Origin: Acinetobacter lwoffii
GTDB taxonomy: Bacteria; Pseudomonadota; Gammaproteobacteria; Pseudomonadales; Moraxellaceae
NCBI RefSeq assembly: GCF_024129735.1
Contig: NZ_JAMXXK010000002.1
Location: forward strand, 1-64,000
Direction: 5' to 3'
DNA: 64,000 nucleotides
The position numbers and the translations under genes were made by a program. Of the stretch, positions 47,233 through 56,942 are shown piece after piece (position 1 is the stretch's first letter; each line of letters opens with the position of its first letter). A model generated the notes under the pieces. The model had not been told where the DNA came from. It worked only from the letters and a program-made list of their open reading frames with translations, and made no database searches.

Positions 47233-48087
47233 TTATGGCTTTACTGTTACCTTATTCTCAACGCCCGTGTCATCAATGGTTACAATAAAATGTCCATTTA
47301 CAATTTTAGGCGGAATTGAATTTTTCCACTGTATCGACAATCCATTGCGATAACGCAGGTCGATGGCCGAAATTTTAGACCAGACCGGCTTTAAATCGCT
47401 CTGAGACAGATGGCTCAGGCGTTGTAATTTGCTCATAGTCTGGTCTTTATCCACAATTATTCTTAAACCCGAATCAAACTGCATAAACCAGGTCATTCGC
47501 TCGGTGAGATATAATTCTTTTAGACGAATGCCTTGTGGCAAAAATAACTGATTAATTTCATTATAACGACGCATCATGGTTTCTGCATGGCTCGCTGGCC
47601 CATGTAGCAACGGTAATGCCTGATAATTCTTGGGTATGACTTCAGTGAAAATAACACCACTGTCACTCAATAAACGCCCTGTCCCCCAACGTGCAATTGC
47701 ATGATGCGGCATCACCCGCACCCGAATGCCATTTGGCCAGGCTCGGGACACCACGACCCGATCCACCCAGGATAATTCCAGAGTACGATCGCGGATCGCT
47801 TCCAGATCTGAAGTAAAATAGTTTTCGGTCACAATCGGTGACACATATTGCATAACCTGACGCTGTTCAGCAGCCGAGCGCGTACCTATCACGCCCAGCT
47901 CTGCCACGTCACTATTGGTCATGACTTTATATAAGCCCAATATTCCAAAGGCCAGCACCAATACCGCAATACACAACAATAACCAGCCACCAAAATTGGT
48001 CAGCTTTTCTTTGCGTGTCGGCGGCTTGTCGTGAATTGAAGTAATCGCAGCACGTTTACGGCGCATGGAAACAGGAAGTTGAGCCAT
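47233..48087 (-). CDS. ftsQ: Cell division protein FtsQ
   Basis: 284 residues from the ATG at 48087, which lies two bases after the ddl stop codon; a longer frame into ddl is ignored. Basic cytoplasmic N-terminus, one membrane helix (WLLLCIAVLVLAFGILGLYK, about 35-55), POTRA domain (LSWVDRVVVSRAWPNGIRVRV) and the beta domain. Bridges FtsBL with early division proteins in the inner membrane. Confidence 0.92.
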   Translation of the reverse strand: MAQLPVSMRRKRAAITSIHDKPPTRKEKLTNFGGWLLLCIAVLVLAFGILGLYKVMTNSDVAELGVIGTRSAAEQRQVMQYVSPIVTENYFTSDLEAIRDRTLELSWVDRVVVSRAWPNGIRVRVMPHHAIARWGTGRLLSDSGVIFTEVIPKNYQALPLLHGPASHAETMMRRYNEINQLFLPQGIRLKELYLTERMTWFMQFDSGLRIIVDKDQTMSKLQRLSHLSQSDLKPVWSKISAIDLRYRNGLSIQWKNSIPPKIVNGHFIVTIDDTGVENKVTVKP

Positions 48088-48089
48088 AT

Positions 48090-49019
48090 TTAGTGTGCCG
48101 AACCAGTCAAGGTCTGTTCCAGAATCGCGACACACAGCTCATCAAAACTGTATCCGACTGCAGCTGCCGCTTTTGGCACCAGTGAGTGACTGGTCATGCC
48201 CGGTACGGTATTGACTTCAAGCAACCAGAAGTTGCCCTGTTCATCCTGCATGGCATCAATCCGGCCCCAACCACTGGCACCGACTGCTTGGAATGCGCGC
48301 AAACTCAAGGCTTTTAACTGTTGCTCTTCAGCTTCGCTTAAACCACATGGAATGCCATATTGCACATCATTACGCTGATATTTCGCTTCATAGTCATAGA
48401 AGGCAACATCTTGAGGCGGTTCAAGACGAATCACCGGCAGCGCCTGACCATTTAAAACCACAATGGTATATTCACGACCGGTAATCCATTTTTCTGCCAT
48501 CACCACAGCATCATGTTCAGTTGCCTTGGTAATTGCTTCTGCAAAATCTTCAATTTTCTCAACCTTACTCATGCCGATACTGGAACCTTCATGTACCGGC
48601 TTGATAATCAAAGGCAAGCCTAAAGCATTAACAATGTCGTTCGCATCAGAGTCTTTGGTGACAATGCGATACGGTGCTGTCGGCAATTCCGAACCCTGCC
48701 AGACCTGCTTGGTCTTGACCTTGTCCATGCCGATCGCAGAACCTTGTACACCGGTACCGGTATACGGCACGTTTAACCATTCCAGTGCGCCCTGGATCTG
48801 GCCATCTTCCCCGCCACGTCCATGCAATACAATAAAAGCACGATCATAATTTACCAGTTCTGTGACACTACGCTCCTGAGGATCAAACGCTTCCGCATTG
48901 ACCCCTGAACGCACTAATGCCTCAAGTACCGCCGTACCACTGTCTAGAGAAACCTCACGCTCTGCAGATTTACCACCAAGCAACACGGCAACTTTTCCGA
49001 ATTTTGAAGCATTTGACAC
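48090..49019 (-). CDS. ddl: D-alanine--D-alanine ligase
   Basis: 309 residues (E. coli DdlB 306). ATP-grasp enzyme making D-Ala-D-Ala for murein. Seen: VLLGGKSAEREVSLDSG, LHGRGGEDGQIQG, KPVHEGSSIGMSKV and the C-terminal VNTVPGMTSHSLVPKAA. Between murC and ftsQ; two bases separate it from ftsQ. Confidence 0.96.
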   Translation of the reverse strand: MSNASKFGKVAVLLGGKSAEREVSLDSGTAVLEALVRSGVNAEAFDPQERSVTELVNYDRAFIVLHGRGGEDGQIQGALEWLNVPYTGTGVQGSAIGMDKVKTKQVWQGSELPTAPYRIVTKDSDANDIVNALGLPLIIKPVHEGSSIGMSKVEKIEDFAEAITKATEHDAVVMAEKWITGREYTIVVLNGQALPVIRLEPPQDVAFYDYEAKYQRNDVQYGIPCGLSEAEEQQLKALSLRAFQAVGASGWGRIDAMQDEQGNFWLLEVNTVPGMTSHSLVPKAAAAVGYSFDELCVAILEQTLTGSAH

Positions 49020-49076
49020 GTTTATATCCTTAAACTTTTTTCAATCTGGTCAATTCAATTCAGTCACACAAGATGA

Positions 49077-50525
49077 CTATTTTATATATAAGTGATTTTG
49101 TGCAAGTTCGACTGAGATTGCTCCAACATTACCTGCGCCCTGGGTTAATAACAAGTCATTTGCTTGCAATACTTTTCTCATGATCTGATTCAGGTTGCCG
49201 TCCGTCGCATCAACCAGAATCGGCTCGACTTCACCACGTAAGCGAATGCTGCGGGCCAAAGTACGGCTGTCCGCCCCGACAATCGGTTTTTCACCGGCAG
49301 GATAAACATCCAGCAACAATAACTGGTCTACAGTAGAAAGCACTTCCACAAAATCATCAAAACAGTCACGGGTACGGCTATAACGGTGTGGCTGGAACAT
49401 CATTACCAGACGACGGTCCGGATGACTCTGACGCGCAGCTTTAATCGTCGCTTCGACTTCTTTTGGATGATGACCATAGTCATCCACCAGTTTCACGTCA
49501 CCGCCCTCAATCGCAAACTCACCCTGAACCTCAAAGCGACGACCCACACCACTGAAACCTTCCAGTGCACGGCAGATTGAAGCATCAGACACACCTTCAT
49601 CGGTTGCTATACCAATCGCGGCCAAGGCATTCAGCACATTATGCAAACCTGGCTGGTTGACCGTTACACGCAATGGCTCACGCTCTTTACGCAATACGGT
49701 AAAGTGGGTTTGCATGCCATCCTGATCAACATCTACTGCGCGGATGTCATTGTCCTCATTGAAGCCATAAGTCAGTAACGGACGTGCAATCCGCGGCATG
49801 ATTTCACGGATATTGGCATCATCACCACAGACTACAGCCAAGCCGTAAAATGGCAGTTTTTGCAGGAACTGGATAAAAGTATCTTTCAGGACATCGAAGC
49901 TACCGCCATAGGTATCCATATGATCAGCATCAATATTGGTCACCACGGCAGCCATCGGTTCCAGGTGCAGGAAAGAAGCATCTGACTCATCGGCTTCGGC
50001 CACGATATAACGGCTGGCGCCCAAGGCTGCGTTCATACCGGTACGGTTCAGCAAACCACCGATCACATAGGTTGGATCCATGTTTTCTTCAGCCAGCATA
50101 CAGGTGATCAGGCTAGTGGTGGTGGTCTTGCCATGCGTGCCGGCAACGGCAATACCATGGCGGTAACGCATCAGTTCACCCAGCATTTCCGCACGGCGAA
50201 CCACAGGAATACGGTTTTCAATCGCGGTTTTAATTTCCGGATTTTCTTTATCAATCGCGGTAGAAACCACGATCACGTTGGCGCCCTTAATATTATTTGC
50301 AGTATGTCCGATATAGACTTTAATGCCATTCGCTTCCAGCTGTGCGGTGGTATTGGATGCCTTGATATCTGAACCGGAAACTTTATAGCCCTGGTTTTTC
50401 AGCACTTCCGCAATACCACACATGCCTGCGCCACCGATCCCCACAAAATGAATGTGTTTGATACGGCGCATTTCCGGCACTTTGATTAACTTTTTCGCTT
50501 GTTCAGCTGGGGTTGTTGGAGACAT
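49077..50525 (-). CDS. murC: UDP-N-acetylmuramate--L-alanine ligase
   Basis: 482 residues. First Mur ligase of murein precursor synthesis. N-terminal [19 protein letters not shown]-loop [14 protein letters not shown] (about 119-132), central [18 protein letters not shown]-terminal [11 protein letters not shown]. It begins 12 bases after murG, so co-transcribed. Confidence 0.97.
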   Translation of the reverse strand: MSPTTPAEQAKKLIKVPEMRRIKHIHFVGIGGAGMCGIAEVLKNQGYKVSGSDIKASNTTAQLEANGIKVYIGHTANNIKGANVIVVSTAIDKENPEIKTAIENRIPVVRRAEMLGELMRYRHGIAVAGTHGKTTTTSLITCMLAEENMDPTYVIGGLLNRTGMNAALGASRYIVAEADESDASFLHLEPMAAVVTNIDADHMDTYGGSFDVLKDTFIQFLQKLPFYGLAVVCGDDANIREIMPRIARPLLTYGFNEDNDIRAVDVDQDGMQTHFTVLRKEREPLRVTVNQPGLHNVLNALAAIGIATDEGVSDASICRALEGFSGVGRRFEVQGEFAIEGGDVKLVDDYGHHPKEVEATIKAARQSHPDRRLVMMFQPHRYSRTRDCFDDFVEVLSTVDQLLLLDVYPAGEKPIVGADSRTLARSIRLRGEVEPILVDATDGNLNQIMRKVLQANDLLLTQGAGNVGAISVELAQNHLYIK

Positions 50526-50537
50526 AGTTTACTCGGA

Positions 50538-51635
50538 TTACAATTCTTGAATTAAACGGACCACATGTTGAGTCGCATCGGGTTGAGCCTGTCGGCGTGC
50601 TTTCACGGCCATTTCCATTAACAGCTGGCGATTCAGCATCGGCTCTAATAATGTTGTTAAACTTTCCGGGGTCATCGTGGCCTGCGGGCAAATCTTTGCC
50701 GCATTGATATTGGCCAGGAAACCGGCATTGGCCGTCTGGTGATCATCCACTGCGCTTGGAAGCGGCACAAAAATCGCAGCCACCCCGGCAGTGGCAATTT
50801 CAGTGACGGTCAAAGCCCCGGCACGGCAAATCACCAGATCGGCATCAGAATAGGCTTTGGCCATATCCTCAATAAAAGGCTGCACTTCAACTTGTAGACT
50901 GGCCGGTGCATTTTCATAACGTGCCCGGGTCGCCTCGGCATGGTTTTGCCCACACTGATGATAGACGCTTAATCGCACATTGAGTTGCTTTAAAGCTTCC
51001 GGAACCCGTTCATTTAAGGCTTGCGCCCCCAAAGACCCACCAACGATCAGAATACGTAAGGGCAATCCTGCCTTGTCACGCTCCTGATAACGCCAGGATG
51101 GATTTAAAATTTCGCTAATTTCCTGTCGTACCGGATTACCCGTAGTCACGACTTTATCTTGGGCCGGAAAGGTATTTGGAAAAGCCTGGCACACCGTCTT
51201 TGCCACACGCGACAATTGGGTATTGGTAAAACCGGCAACTGCATTCTGTTCATGGATCAGCACCGGAATACCTAAGATACGCGCAGCCAAACCACCCGGG
51301 CCTGCCACATAACCACCAAAGCCTGCCACGGCATCGACCTGAAGCTGTTTCATGAATTTCATGGCACTTAAGGTGGCTTTCATAATTTTAAAAGGCGCCA
51401 AGGCTTTACGCACAAAACCATTGCCACGCACACCTTGAATATCGATCTGATAAATGGGAATATTCTGGTTTTTTAACAGGCGGTTTTCCATGCCTACGGG
51501 CGTGGCCAACCATGAAACCTGTATACCTTTTTGTTGTAAATCTTTGGCAACAGCTAACGCTGGAAACACATGTCCACCTGTACCTGCGGCCATCATCATG
51601 ACATGTTTAGGCTGTTTTTGCTGAGCTTCGGTCAC
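50538..51635 (-). CDS. murG: UDP-GlcNAc:lipid I N-acetylglucosaminyltransferase MurG
   Basis: 365 residues. Peripheral inner-membrane enzyme producing lipid II. Seen: MAAGTGGHVFPALAVAKDL, GFGGYVAGPGGLAARIL, IHEQNAVAGFTN, GGSLGAQALNERVP, and the donor-site CRAGALTVTEIATAG. First gene of the visible minus-strand block (ftsW is not adjacent upstream; the next gene is divergent). Confidence 0.96.
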   Translation of the reverse strand: MTEAQQKQPKHVMMMAAGTGGHVFPALAVAKDLQQKGIQVSWLATPVGMENRLLKNQNIPIYQIDIQGVRGNGFVRKALAPFKIMKATLSAMKFMKQLQVDAVAGFGGYVAGPGGLAARILGIPVLIHEQNAVAGFTNTQLSRVAKTVCQAFPNTFPAQDKVVTTGNPVRQEISEILNPSWRYQERDKAGLPLRILIVGGSLGAQALNERVPEALKQLNVRLSVYHQCGQNHAEATRARYENAPASLQVEVQPFIEDMAKAYSDADLVICRAGALTVTEIATAGVAAIFVPLPSAVDDHQTANAGFLANINAAKICPQATMTPESLTTLLEPMLNRQLLMEMAVKARRQAQPDATQHVVRLIQEL

Positions 51636-52059
51636 GGTTTAATTCTTCAATTCAAAAAATGGAGCAGGAAATCTGATTTAAGTAATCAATTGTAATCACA
51701 AACCTCAGGCCATGAAAGTTTATTTACTTTATTTCAACAAGGCTTTAATTGTTTTTTTCATGCAAATTCCAAGTTTAGACTCGTTTTATTTATAAGGTCT
51801 GCACTTTTCCTTCGACTTAAGTGACATATCATAGCAATTTTAAATGATTTTCTCATTATATTATCAATAACCTTGCCACGGACAGGGCTTTATTTAGAAC
51901 CCTTTACAGCTCACTCCCGGTCAATCCATATCCTATCATCGACTAATGAGCTTAGGCTTAAATCCTATCAATTTTATAAAACTTTCATGTTATTCATATC
52001 TATATATGAATGATGCTTGATGTACAAGCAGATGCTTTAAATGGACTCAGTTCGGATAA
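51636..52059. other. Divergent spacer murG / MFS permease
   Basis: 424 AT-rich bases. A small palindrome TGCTTG-ATGTA-CAAGCA (52014-52030) lies 30 bases before the permease start and could be an operator. No gene or strong terminator seen. Confidence 0.45.
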
Positions 52060-53262
52060 ATGTCAAAAATATCATGTCATGATGTATGGATTATCTTGGC
52101 CGGTTATCTGGCTGCGATCCATGTCGGCAAACTTTCGGCCGTGATTCCTGTATTGCAGCAGGATTTAAACCTGAGTTTTACCCAGGCTGGTTTTTCATTA
52201 GCGTTGGTGCAGGCTGCCGGAATGCTGTTTGCGCTATGCATTGGCGCCTTCTCGGAAAAAATGGGATTAAAGCGCTGCCTGATCATGGCCTTAATCATTT
52301 TAGGGCTGAGCAGTTTTGCCGGGCTTTGGATTACGCAGCCTGCCACTTTATATGTATTGCGCTTTATGGAAGGAATCGGGTTTTTAACCATTTCCTTGTG
52401 TGCGCCAGCAATTTTAAAACGTACCAGCCGCGCTGAGACACTGAATTTCAAGATGGGACTCTGGAGTTCCTATATGGGCATCGGTGTCAGTCTGGCCGTA
52501 TTGACGATTCCTCTCCTGCTTGAATATCTGGACTGGCAAATGATCTGGGCCATTTTGGGCTGCCTGTGCCTTGTCATTGCTGGCATGATTAAACAATATT
52601 TAAATATTGAACCTGTCTTGGTAACACAGCCAGACTCTTCTCAGCCAGCTACGGAAAACACCTCATTCTGGCAGATTGTTAAAATTACCCTGACCCACCC
52701 ATCGATTATCTGTCTGGCGATTATTTTTGCCTGTTATAGCAGTCAATGGATCACTGTCACGGGCTTCCTGCCTACGCTGTATGTCGAACAGGGGCTAGAC
52801 TTAAAACGCGCAGGGATGCTGGCTTCAATGGTCGTGCTGGCCAACCTAGGCGGTACTTTTGGCGCAGGCATGTTGCTGCAACAGGGTTATAGACCGCACA
52901 CCTTATTGAGTACCGGATTTGTAGCAATGCTCTGCAGCAGTTGCTTGGTATTTGCTGCAAATTCCTGGCTCTCATTTGAATTGCAGGTTGTCAGTGCCGT
53001 GCTGTTTTCACTGATTGGCGGGATGATCCCAACCACTGTTTTTGCGATTACCCTGCACTATGCACCACGTGCCTATGCAGCAGCGGCCAGTGTGGGTCTG
53101 GTTTTACAAATTTCAGCCTGCGCACAGTTTTTTATACCGACCCTGAGCGCTGCGCTGATATCTGCCACTCAATACTGGGCCAATCTTGCCATTATCACCG
53201 TCTGCCTTTCGATGCTGGGCATGGTAATGACGGCATATTTATTTAAGCGTTACCCGAAATAA
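52060..53262 (+). CDS. Major facilitator superfamily permease
   Basis: 400 residues, twelve predicted helices, no extra domain. N-terminal half has the MFS loop motif variant in GAFSEKMGLKRCL (residues about 67-80); helix 4-5 contains RFMEGIGFLTISLCAPAIL. Resembles the CynX/NIMT-like set of nitrate-, cyanate- or drug-related carriers but I cannot assign a substrate. Single gene with a terminator shared with gshB; ribosome-binding site weak. Confidence 0.7.
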   Translation: MSKISCHDVWIILAGYLAAIHVGKLSAVIPVLQQDLNLSFTQAGFSLALVQAAGMLFALCIGAFSEKMGLKRCLIMALIILGLSSFAGLWITQPATLYVLRFMEGIGFLTISLCAPAILKRTSRAETLNFKMGLWSSYMGIGVSLAVLTIPLLLEYLDWQMIWAILGCLCLVIAGMIKQYLNIEPVLVTQPDSSQPATENTSFWQIVKITLTHPSIICLAIIFACYSSQWITVTGFLPTLYVEQGLDLKRAGMLASMVVLANLGGTFGAGMLLQQGYRPHTLLSTGFVAMLCSSCLVFAANSWLSFELQVVSAVLFSLIGGMIPTTVFAITLHYAPRAYAAAASVGLVLQISACAQFFIPTLSAALISATQYWANLAIITVCLSMLGMVMTAYLFKRYPK

Positions 53263-53271
53263 AAAAGGTAA

Positions 53272-53298
53272 AAAGAGCCTGCAAGCAGACTCTTCTTT
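53272..53298. terminator. Intrinsic terminator between MFS and gshB genes
   Basis: AGAGCCTGC-AA-GCAGACTCT stem, T-rich on the plus-strand exit. Confidence 0.55.
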
Positions 53299-53313
53299 CA
53301 CCTGATTTTACCT

Positions 53314-54264
53314 TTAAACCTGATTGGCCTGACCTGCTTCCAGCACGGCAAACAGATCATCCGCAATCGAGGTGCCAAACTGCGCATCAATTTCACGGAT
53401 ACAGGTTGGACTGGTTACATTAATTTCAGTAACATAATTTCCAATCACATCCAGCCCCACAAAGACCAGACCTTTCTCTCTGAGATACGGCCCTACTTTT
53501 GCTGCAATGGCTTTGTCAGTTTCAGTCAGTGGGCGCGCCTCGCCCAGGCCACCCGCGGCCAGATTACCGCGCACTTCACCATTTTGTGGAATACGGGCCA
53601 GACAATATGGCACTGGCTCGCCATTAATCATCAGGATGCGTTTATCGCCTTCGACAATTTCCGGAATATAACGCTGCGCCATAATCGGCTGGGTACCATT
53701 ATTGGTCAGCATTTCAATGGTTGAACCGATGTTGATGCCATCCTGATACAGACGGAAAATCCCGGTGCCACCCATACCATCTAGCGGTTTTACAATCACA
53801 TCGACCTGTTCTTTGAGAAATTCACGGATCAGGCTTTGTTGCGAAGTCACCAAGGTCGGAACTTGCAGATGCGGGAACTGGGTTGCGAACAGTTTTTCAT
53901 TACAGTCACGCAGGCTTTGTGGCTTATTGATAATCCATGCCCCTTCGCGCTCTGCCTGTTCCAGAATATAAGTGGTATAGACAAAGTTCATATCAAAAGG
54001 CGGATCTTTACGCATCAAGACAACGTCATAAGCAGCGATCGACTCTTTGCGTTTTTCGCCGAGTTCACAATAATGATCGTAGTCTTCAAATACCTGTAAC
54101 GGCGCGATCAGACCAAAGGCCTTGCCCTGGTCGATATATAAATCTTGCTGCAATGCATAACCGAGTTCATGCCCGCGACGTGCTGCTGCCCATAGCATCG
54201 CCATGGTCGAGTCTTTCTTCAGGTTTACATTTTCAATGGGATCCATCACAACAAGTACGCGCAT
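53314..54264 (-). CDS. gshB: Glutathione synthetase
   Basis: 316 residues (E. coli 315). ATP-grasp enzyme joining gamma-Glu-Cys and glycine. Seen: VVMDPIENVNLKKDSTMAML, MRKDPPFDMNFVYTTYILE, KPLDGMGGTGIFRL, GDKRILMINGEPVPYCLARI and VTSPTCIREIDAQFG. Single gene. Confidence 0.96.
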   Translation of the reverse strand: MRVLVVMDPIENVNLKKDSTMAMLWAAARRGHELGYALQQDLYIDQGKAFGLIAPLQVFEDYDHYCELGEKRKESIAAYDVVLMRKDPPFDMNFVYTTYILEQAEREGAWIINKPQSLRDCNEKLFATQFPHLQVPTLVTSQQSLIREFLKEQVDVIVKPLDGMGGTGIFRLYQDGINIGSTIEMLTNNGTQPIMAQRYIPEIVEGDKRILMINGEPVPYCLARIPQNGEVRGNLAAGGLGEARPLTETDKAIAAKVGPYLREKGLVFVGLDVIGNYVTEINVTSPTCIREIDAQFGTSIADDLFAVLEAGQANQV

Positions 54265-54395
54265 GTGTCTCTGCTCTTTTTCAAAAAATGACTTGGCAAG
54301 GAGTATAGCTTGTGTCGATTCTTTTGTTTATGGTGATTTTGCATGACTTATTTTATATAGGTACTGAGACAGATTGAGCCCACAGGAGGTTTGCC

Positions 54396-54596
54396 ATGCA
54401 ACAGGCCATTATCGGTTTTCACCTGGATGAGGAACAGCATTGGGTTGCAGAGCTGGCCTGCGGACATGGCCAGCATGTGCGGCATACCCCGCCATGGCAA
54501 AATCGCCCATGGGTGATGACCGAGCAAGGACGTAAAGAAAAACTCGGGATGCTGCTAGACTGTAAAAAATGCGAAAAGTGCGAAACTGAAACCTGA
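54396..54596 (+). CDS. DUF3565 small protein
   Basis: 66 residues, soluble. Family hallmarks: GFHLDEEQHWVAELACGHGQHVRHTPPW and the C-terminal CKKCEKCE. The Cys/His content (CGH...H, CxxCxxC) suggests a metal-binding fold; function unknown. AGGAGG lies ahead of the ATG. Lies 124 bases upstream of the copper operon but probably independent. Confidence 0.75.
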   Translation: MQQAIIGFHLDEEQHWVAELACGHGQHVRHTPPWQNRPWVMTEQGRKEKLGMLLDCKKCEKCETET

Positions 54597-54617
54597 ACCT
54601 ATGAAAAAAGTAGTATG

Positions 54618-54628
54618 TAGGTGACCTA
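54618..54628. promoter_or_regulatory. Short palindrome upstream of copper operon
   Basis: TAGGT-G-ACCTA about 100 bases before the CopL-like start. Possible operator; the copper-sensor family is not identifiable from it. Confidence 0.3.
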
Positions 54629-54720
54629 AAAAATAATCTTGTCCAGAATTTGCTAATTTGAGTTACTGCGTTTATGCTTTTATTGCTCAAACATGCAGCG
54701 CATTTTTTCAGGGTGTACTT

Positions 54721-55143
54721 TTGCTCATACGGCTCGTCAAACAGATCTGGTTGGTGATGCTTGTGGTTTTTGCCATAGGCTGGAGCAGTGTGTCTGTCGC
54801 ATCTGCAAACACCATGCATCTGGTTATGCCGTCTGAAAAAACGAATCCTCATTGTCTGGAAATGACAAAACCCTCTGCTTCTCACTCGCTGCATAAGACT
54901 GATCATCATCAAGATCAGGAACTGATTCAGCCGGACTGTGTCAGTGACAGCACCCAGCAGTCATCAGATTGTCTGGATTGTGGCACTATGGCCTGCCAGA
55001 ACTTGGTCACCAGCCTGCCCATTACAACGCCCGAGTTAAGCGTGCCTGATCACGGTTATCCGGAAAAAACCCTCCTCCCTGCTTACCATGCCCAGCACCT
55101 TGTCGGTTACTGGCAAGAAATCCTGCGCCCACCCAAAGCTTGA
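54721..55143 (+). CDS. CopL-like small secreted metal-binding protein
   Basis: 140 residues from a TTG at 54721 with CAGGG seven bases upstream; the frame is open further 5' but lacks a ribosome-binding site, and an ATG at 54757 is a shorter alternative. Signal-peptide-like helix, then a His/Met/Cys-rich mature part (HCLEM, HSLHKTDHHQDQ, DCLDCGTMACQ). It resembles the small CopL proteins encoded ahead of copA in Xanthomonas and Acinetobacter copper operons; I assign by layout and composition, not by strong motif. Likely a periplasmic copper-binding or regulatory protein. Confidence 0.55.
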   Translation: MLIRLVKQIWLVMLVVFAIGWSSVSVASANTMHLVMPSEKTNPHCLEMTKPSASHSLHKTDHHQDQELIQPDCVSDSTQQSSDCLDCGTMACQNLVTSLPITTPELSVPDHGYPEKTLLPAYHAQHLVGYWQEILRPPKA

Positions 55144-55184
55144 TCCTGAATTTTTAAATTTTTTTATTCATTAAGGATTAAGTT

Positions 55185-56942
55185 ATGTTGCTTAAAATCA
55201 GTCAAAGCCTGTGTCTGGGCTTCGGTCTCATCTCGTCGTCTGCCTTGTTTGCAGCCGTAAAAGAATATCATCTGGTCATTGATGAAAGCCCGATCAATCT
55301 CACCGGAAAGACGGTCAAGCGTATCACTGTAAACGGAAAATTCCCTGCACCCTTGCTGGAATTCGAAGAAGGTGATGATGCAGTCATTCATGTACAAAAC
55401 AACCTGAACAATCAGGATACCTCACTGCACTGGCATGGCCTGCTCCTGCCCGGGCTGATGGATGGTGTCCCCGGATTTAACGGTTTTCAGGGCATCAAAC
55501 CGAAACAGTCTTTTACTTATCGCTTCAAGGTTCGTCAAAACGGCACCTACTGGTATCACGCACATTCCAAAGGTCAGGAACAGGACGGCCTCTATGGCGC
55601 CTTGGTGATTCGCCCCAAAGCCCAGACATTGCTACCTGCACATGAACAAACCGAGCGGGATTATGTGGTGATGCTGTCGGATTTTCACGAACAGGGCAGC
55701 CAGCAGATTCAGAACAATTTAAAAAAATCGGCCGAATATTATCAGAACCAGCGCGAAACCGTTGGCGATGTATTTAAGCAGGTAAAACGTGACGGCCTCA
55801 AGGCCACCTGGTCAGACCGCAAGATGTGGAACCAGATGCGTATGCTGAAAACCGACCTATCTGATGTTACCGGTTATACCTTTCTGATCAATGGAAAAAC
55901 GCCGCAACAAAACTGGAGTGGCCAGTTCCAGCCCAATGAAAAAGTCCGCCTGCGTTTCATCAATGCTTCTGCCATGTCGTTTTTCGATGTGCGTATTCCC
56001 CAGCTGAAAATGACCGTGGTCAGCGCCGATGGACAAGCTGTGCAGCCGGTCGCTGTAGATGAATTCCGGATTGGAACTGCTGAAACCTATGATGTGATTG
56101 TGGAACCCACTGCAGCGCATTACCAGATTGAAGCGGAATCGATCGACCGCTCAGGCTTTGCCATTGGCAGTTTGCATCAGGCAACTGATTCAAGCAAAAC
56201 CCCGGCCCCGGTTCAATTACCGACACCGCGCCCTCGTGCCTTATTGACCATGGAAGATATGGGACATGGCGAACAGCATGACATGTCGCATGACGCACAC
56301 AGCAGTCAGACCACGCAGACTGTCACAAGTGAACATGATCAGCATGCCCAGCACGACATGCATGCAAGTCATAGTGCCATGTCCGGAACCAATCAGCCTG
56401 TTCAGGGCTGGGCCAATATGTCTACGCCTGCAGGGCACAAAGCCTTGCAATATCAAGACCTCAAAGCCCTGACACCGCAACCTGATACCCGCGCAGCAGA
56501 ACGTGAACTGGTGATTCGTCTGGGTGGAACTATGGAGCGCTATATCTGGACCATGAATGGTAAAAAATTCAGTGATGCCGAGCCACTTCAGGTGAAATAT
56601 GGCGAGCGGATCCGGCTGAAATTTATCAATGACAGCATGATGGCCCATCCGATGCATTTGCATGGCATGTTTATGCAGCTGGAAAATGGTCAGTCTGCTG
56701 CAAATATGCCAAATAAACACACCGTGATTGTGCCGCCCGGGAAAACGGTGACCACCCTGCTCACAGCAGATGAACTGGGAGAATGGGCGATTCACTGCCA
56801 TCTGCTCTATCACATGAGTGCCGGCATGATGAACAAGCTGATTGTGGCACAGGTTGACGAAGATCAAGCATCTCACCCTTCTTCACAAAAAACGCCGTCA
56901 AAGCCAGCAGCTGCCCAAGGAGAAAGCCATGCACATCACTAA
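55185..56942 (+). CDS. copA: Periplasmic multicopper oxidase CopA/PcoA
   Basis: 585 residues. Copper-resistance oxidase of the CopA/PcoA type. The copper-site motifs are seen: LHWHGLLLPG (about 85), YWYHAHSKGQEQDGL, HPMHLHGMF (about 490) and HCHLLYHMSAGMM (type 1 ligand site). A Met/His-rich segment (about 360-405, repeated Met-x-x-His) probably binds Cu(I). The N-terminus is a short Sec-type signal without the twin-arginine pair usual for PcoA. Overlaps copB by 14 bases. Confidence 0.92.
   Translation: MLLKISQSLCLGFGLISSSALFAAVKEYHLVIDESPINLTGKTVKRITVNGKFPAPLLEFEEGDDAVIHVQNNLNNQDTSLHWHGLLLPGLMDGVPGFNGFQGIKPKQSFTYRFKVRQNGTYWYHAHSKGQEQDGLYGALVIRPKAQTLLPAHEQTERDYVVMLSDFHEQGSQQIQNNLKKSAEYYQNQRETVGDVFKQVKRDGLKATWSDRKMWNQMRMLKTDLSDVTGYTFLINGKTPQQNWSGQFQPNEKVRLRFINASAMSFFDVRIPQLKMTVVSADGQAVQPVAVDEFRIGTAETYDVIVEPTAAHYQIEAESIDRSGFAIGSLHQATDSSKTPAPVQLPTPRPRALLTMEDMGHGEQHDMSHDAHSSQTTQTVTSEHDQHAQHDMHASHSAMSGTNQPVQGWANMSTPAGHKALQYQDLKALTPQPDTRAAERELVIRLGGTMERYIWTMNGKKFSDAEPLQVKYGERIRLKFINDSMMAHPMHLHGMFMQLENGQSAANMPNKHTVIVPPGKTVTTLLTADELGEWAIHCHLLYHMSAGMMNKLIVAQVDEDQASHPSSQKTPSKPAAAQGESHAHH

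Noticed and set aside
56241-56876. 211-codon frame opposite copA
   Set aside because: Antisense of the Met/His-rich region; no start signal.
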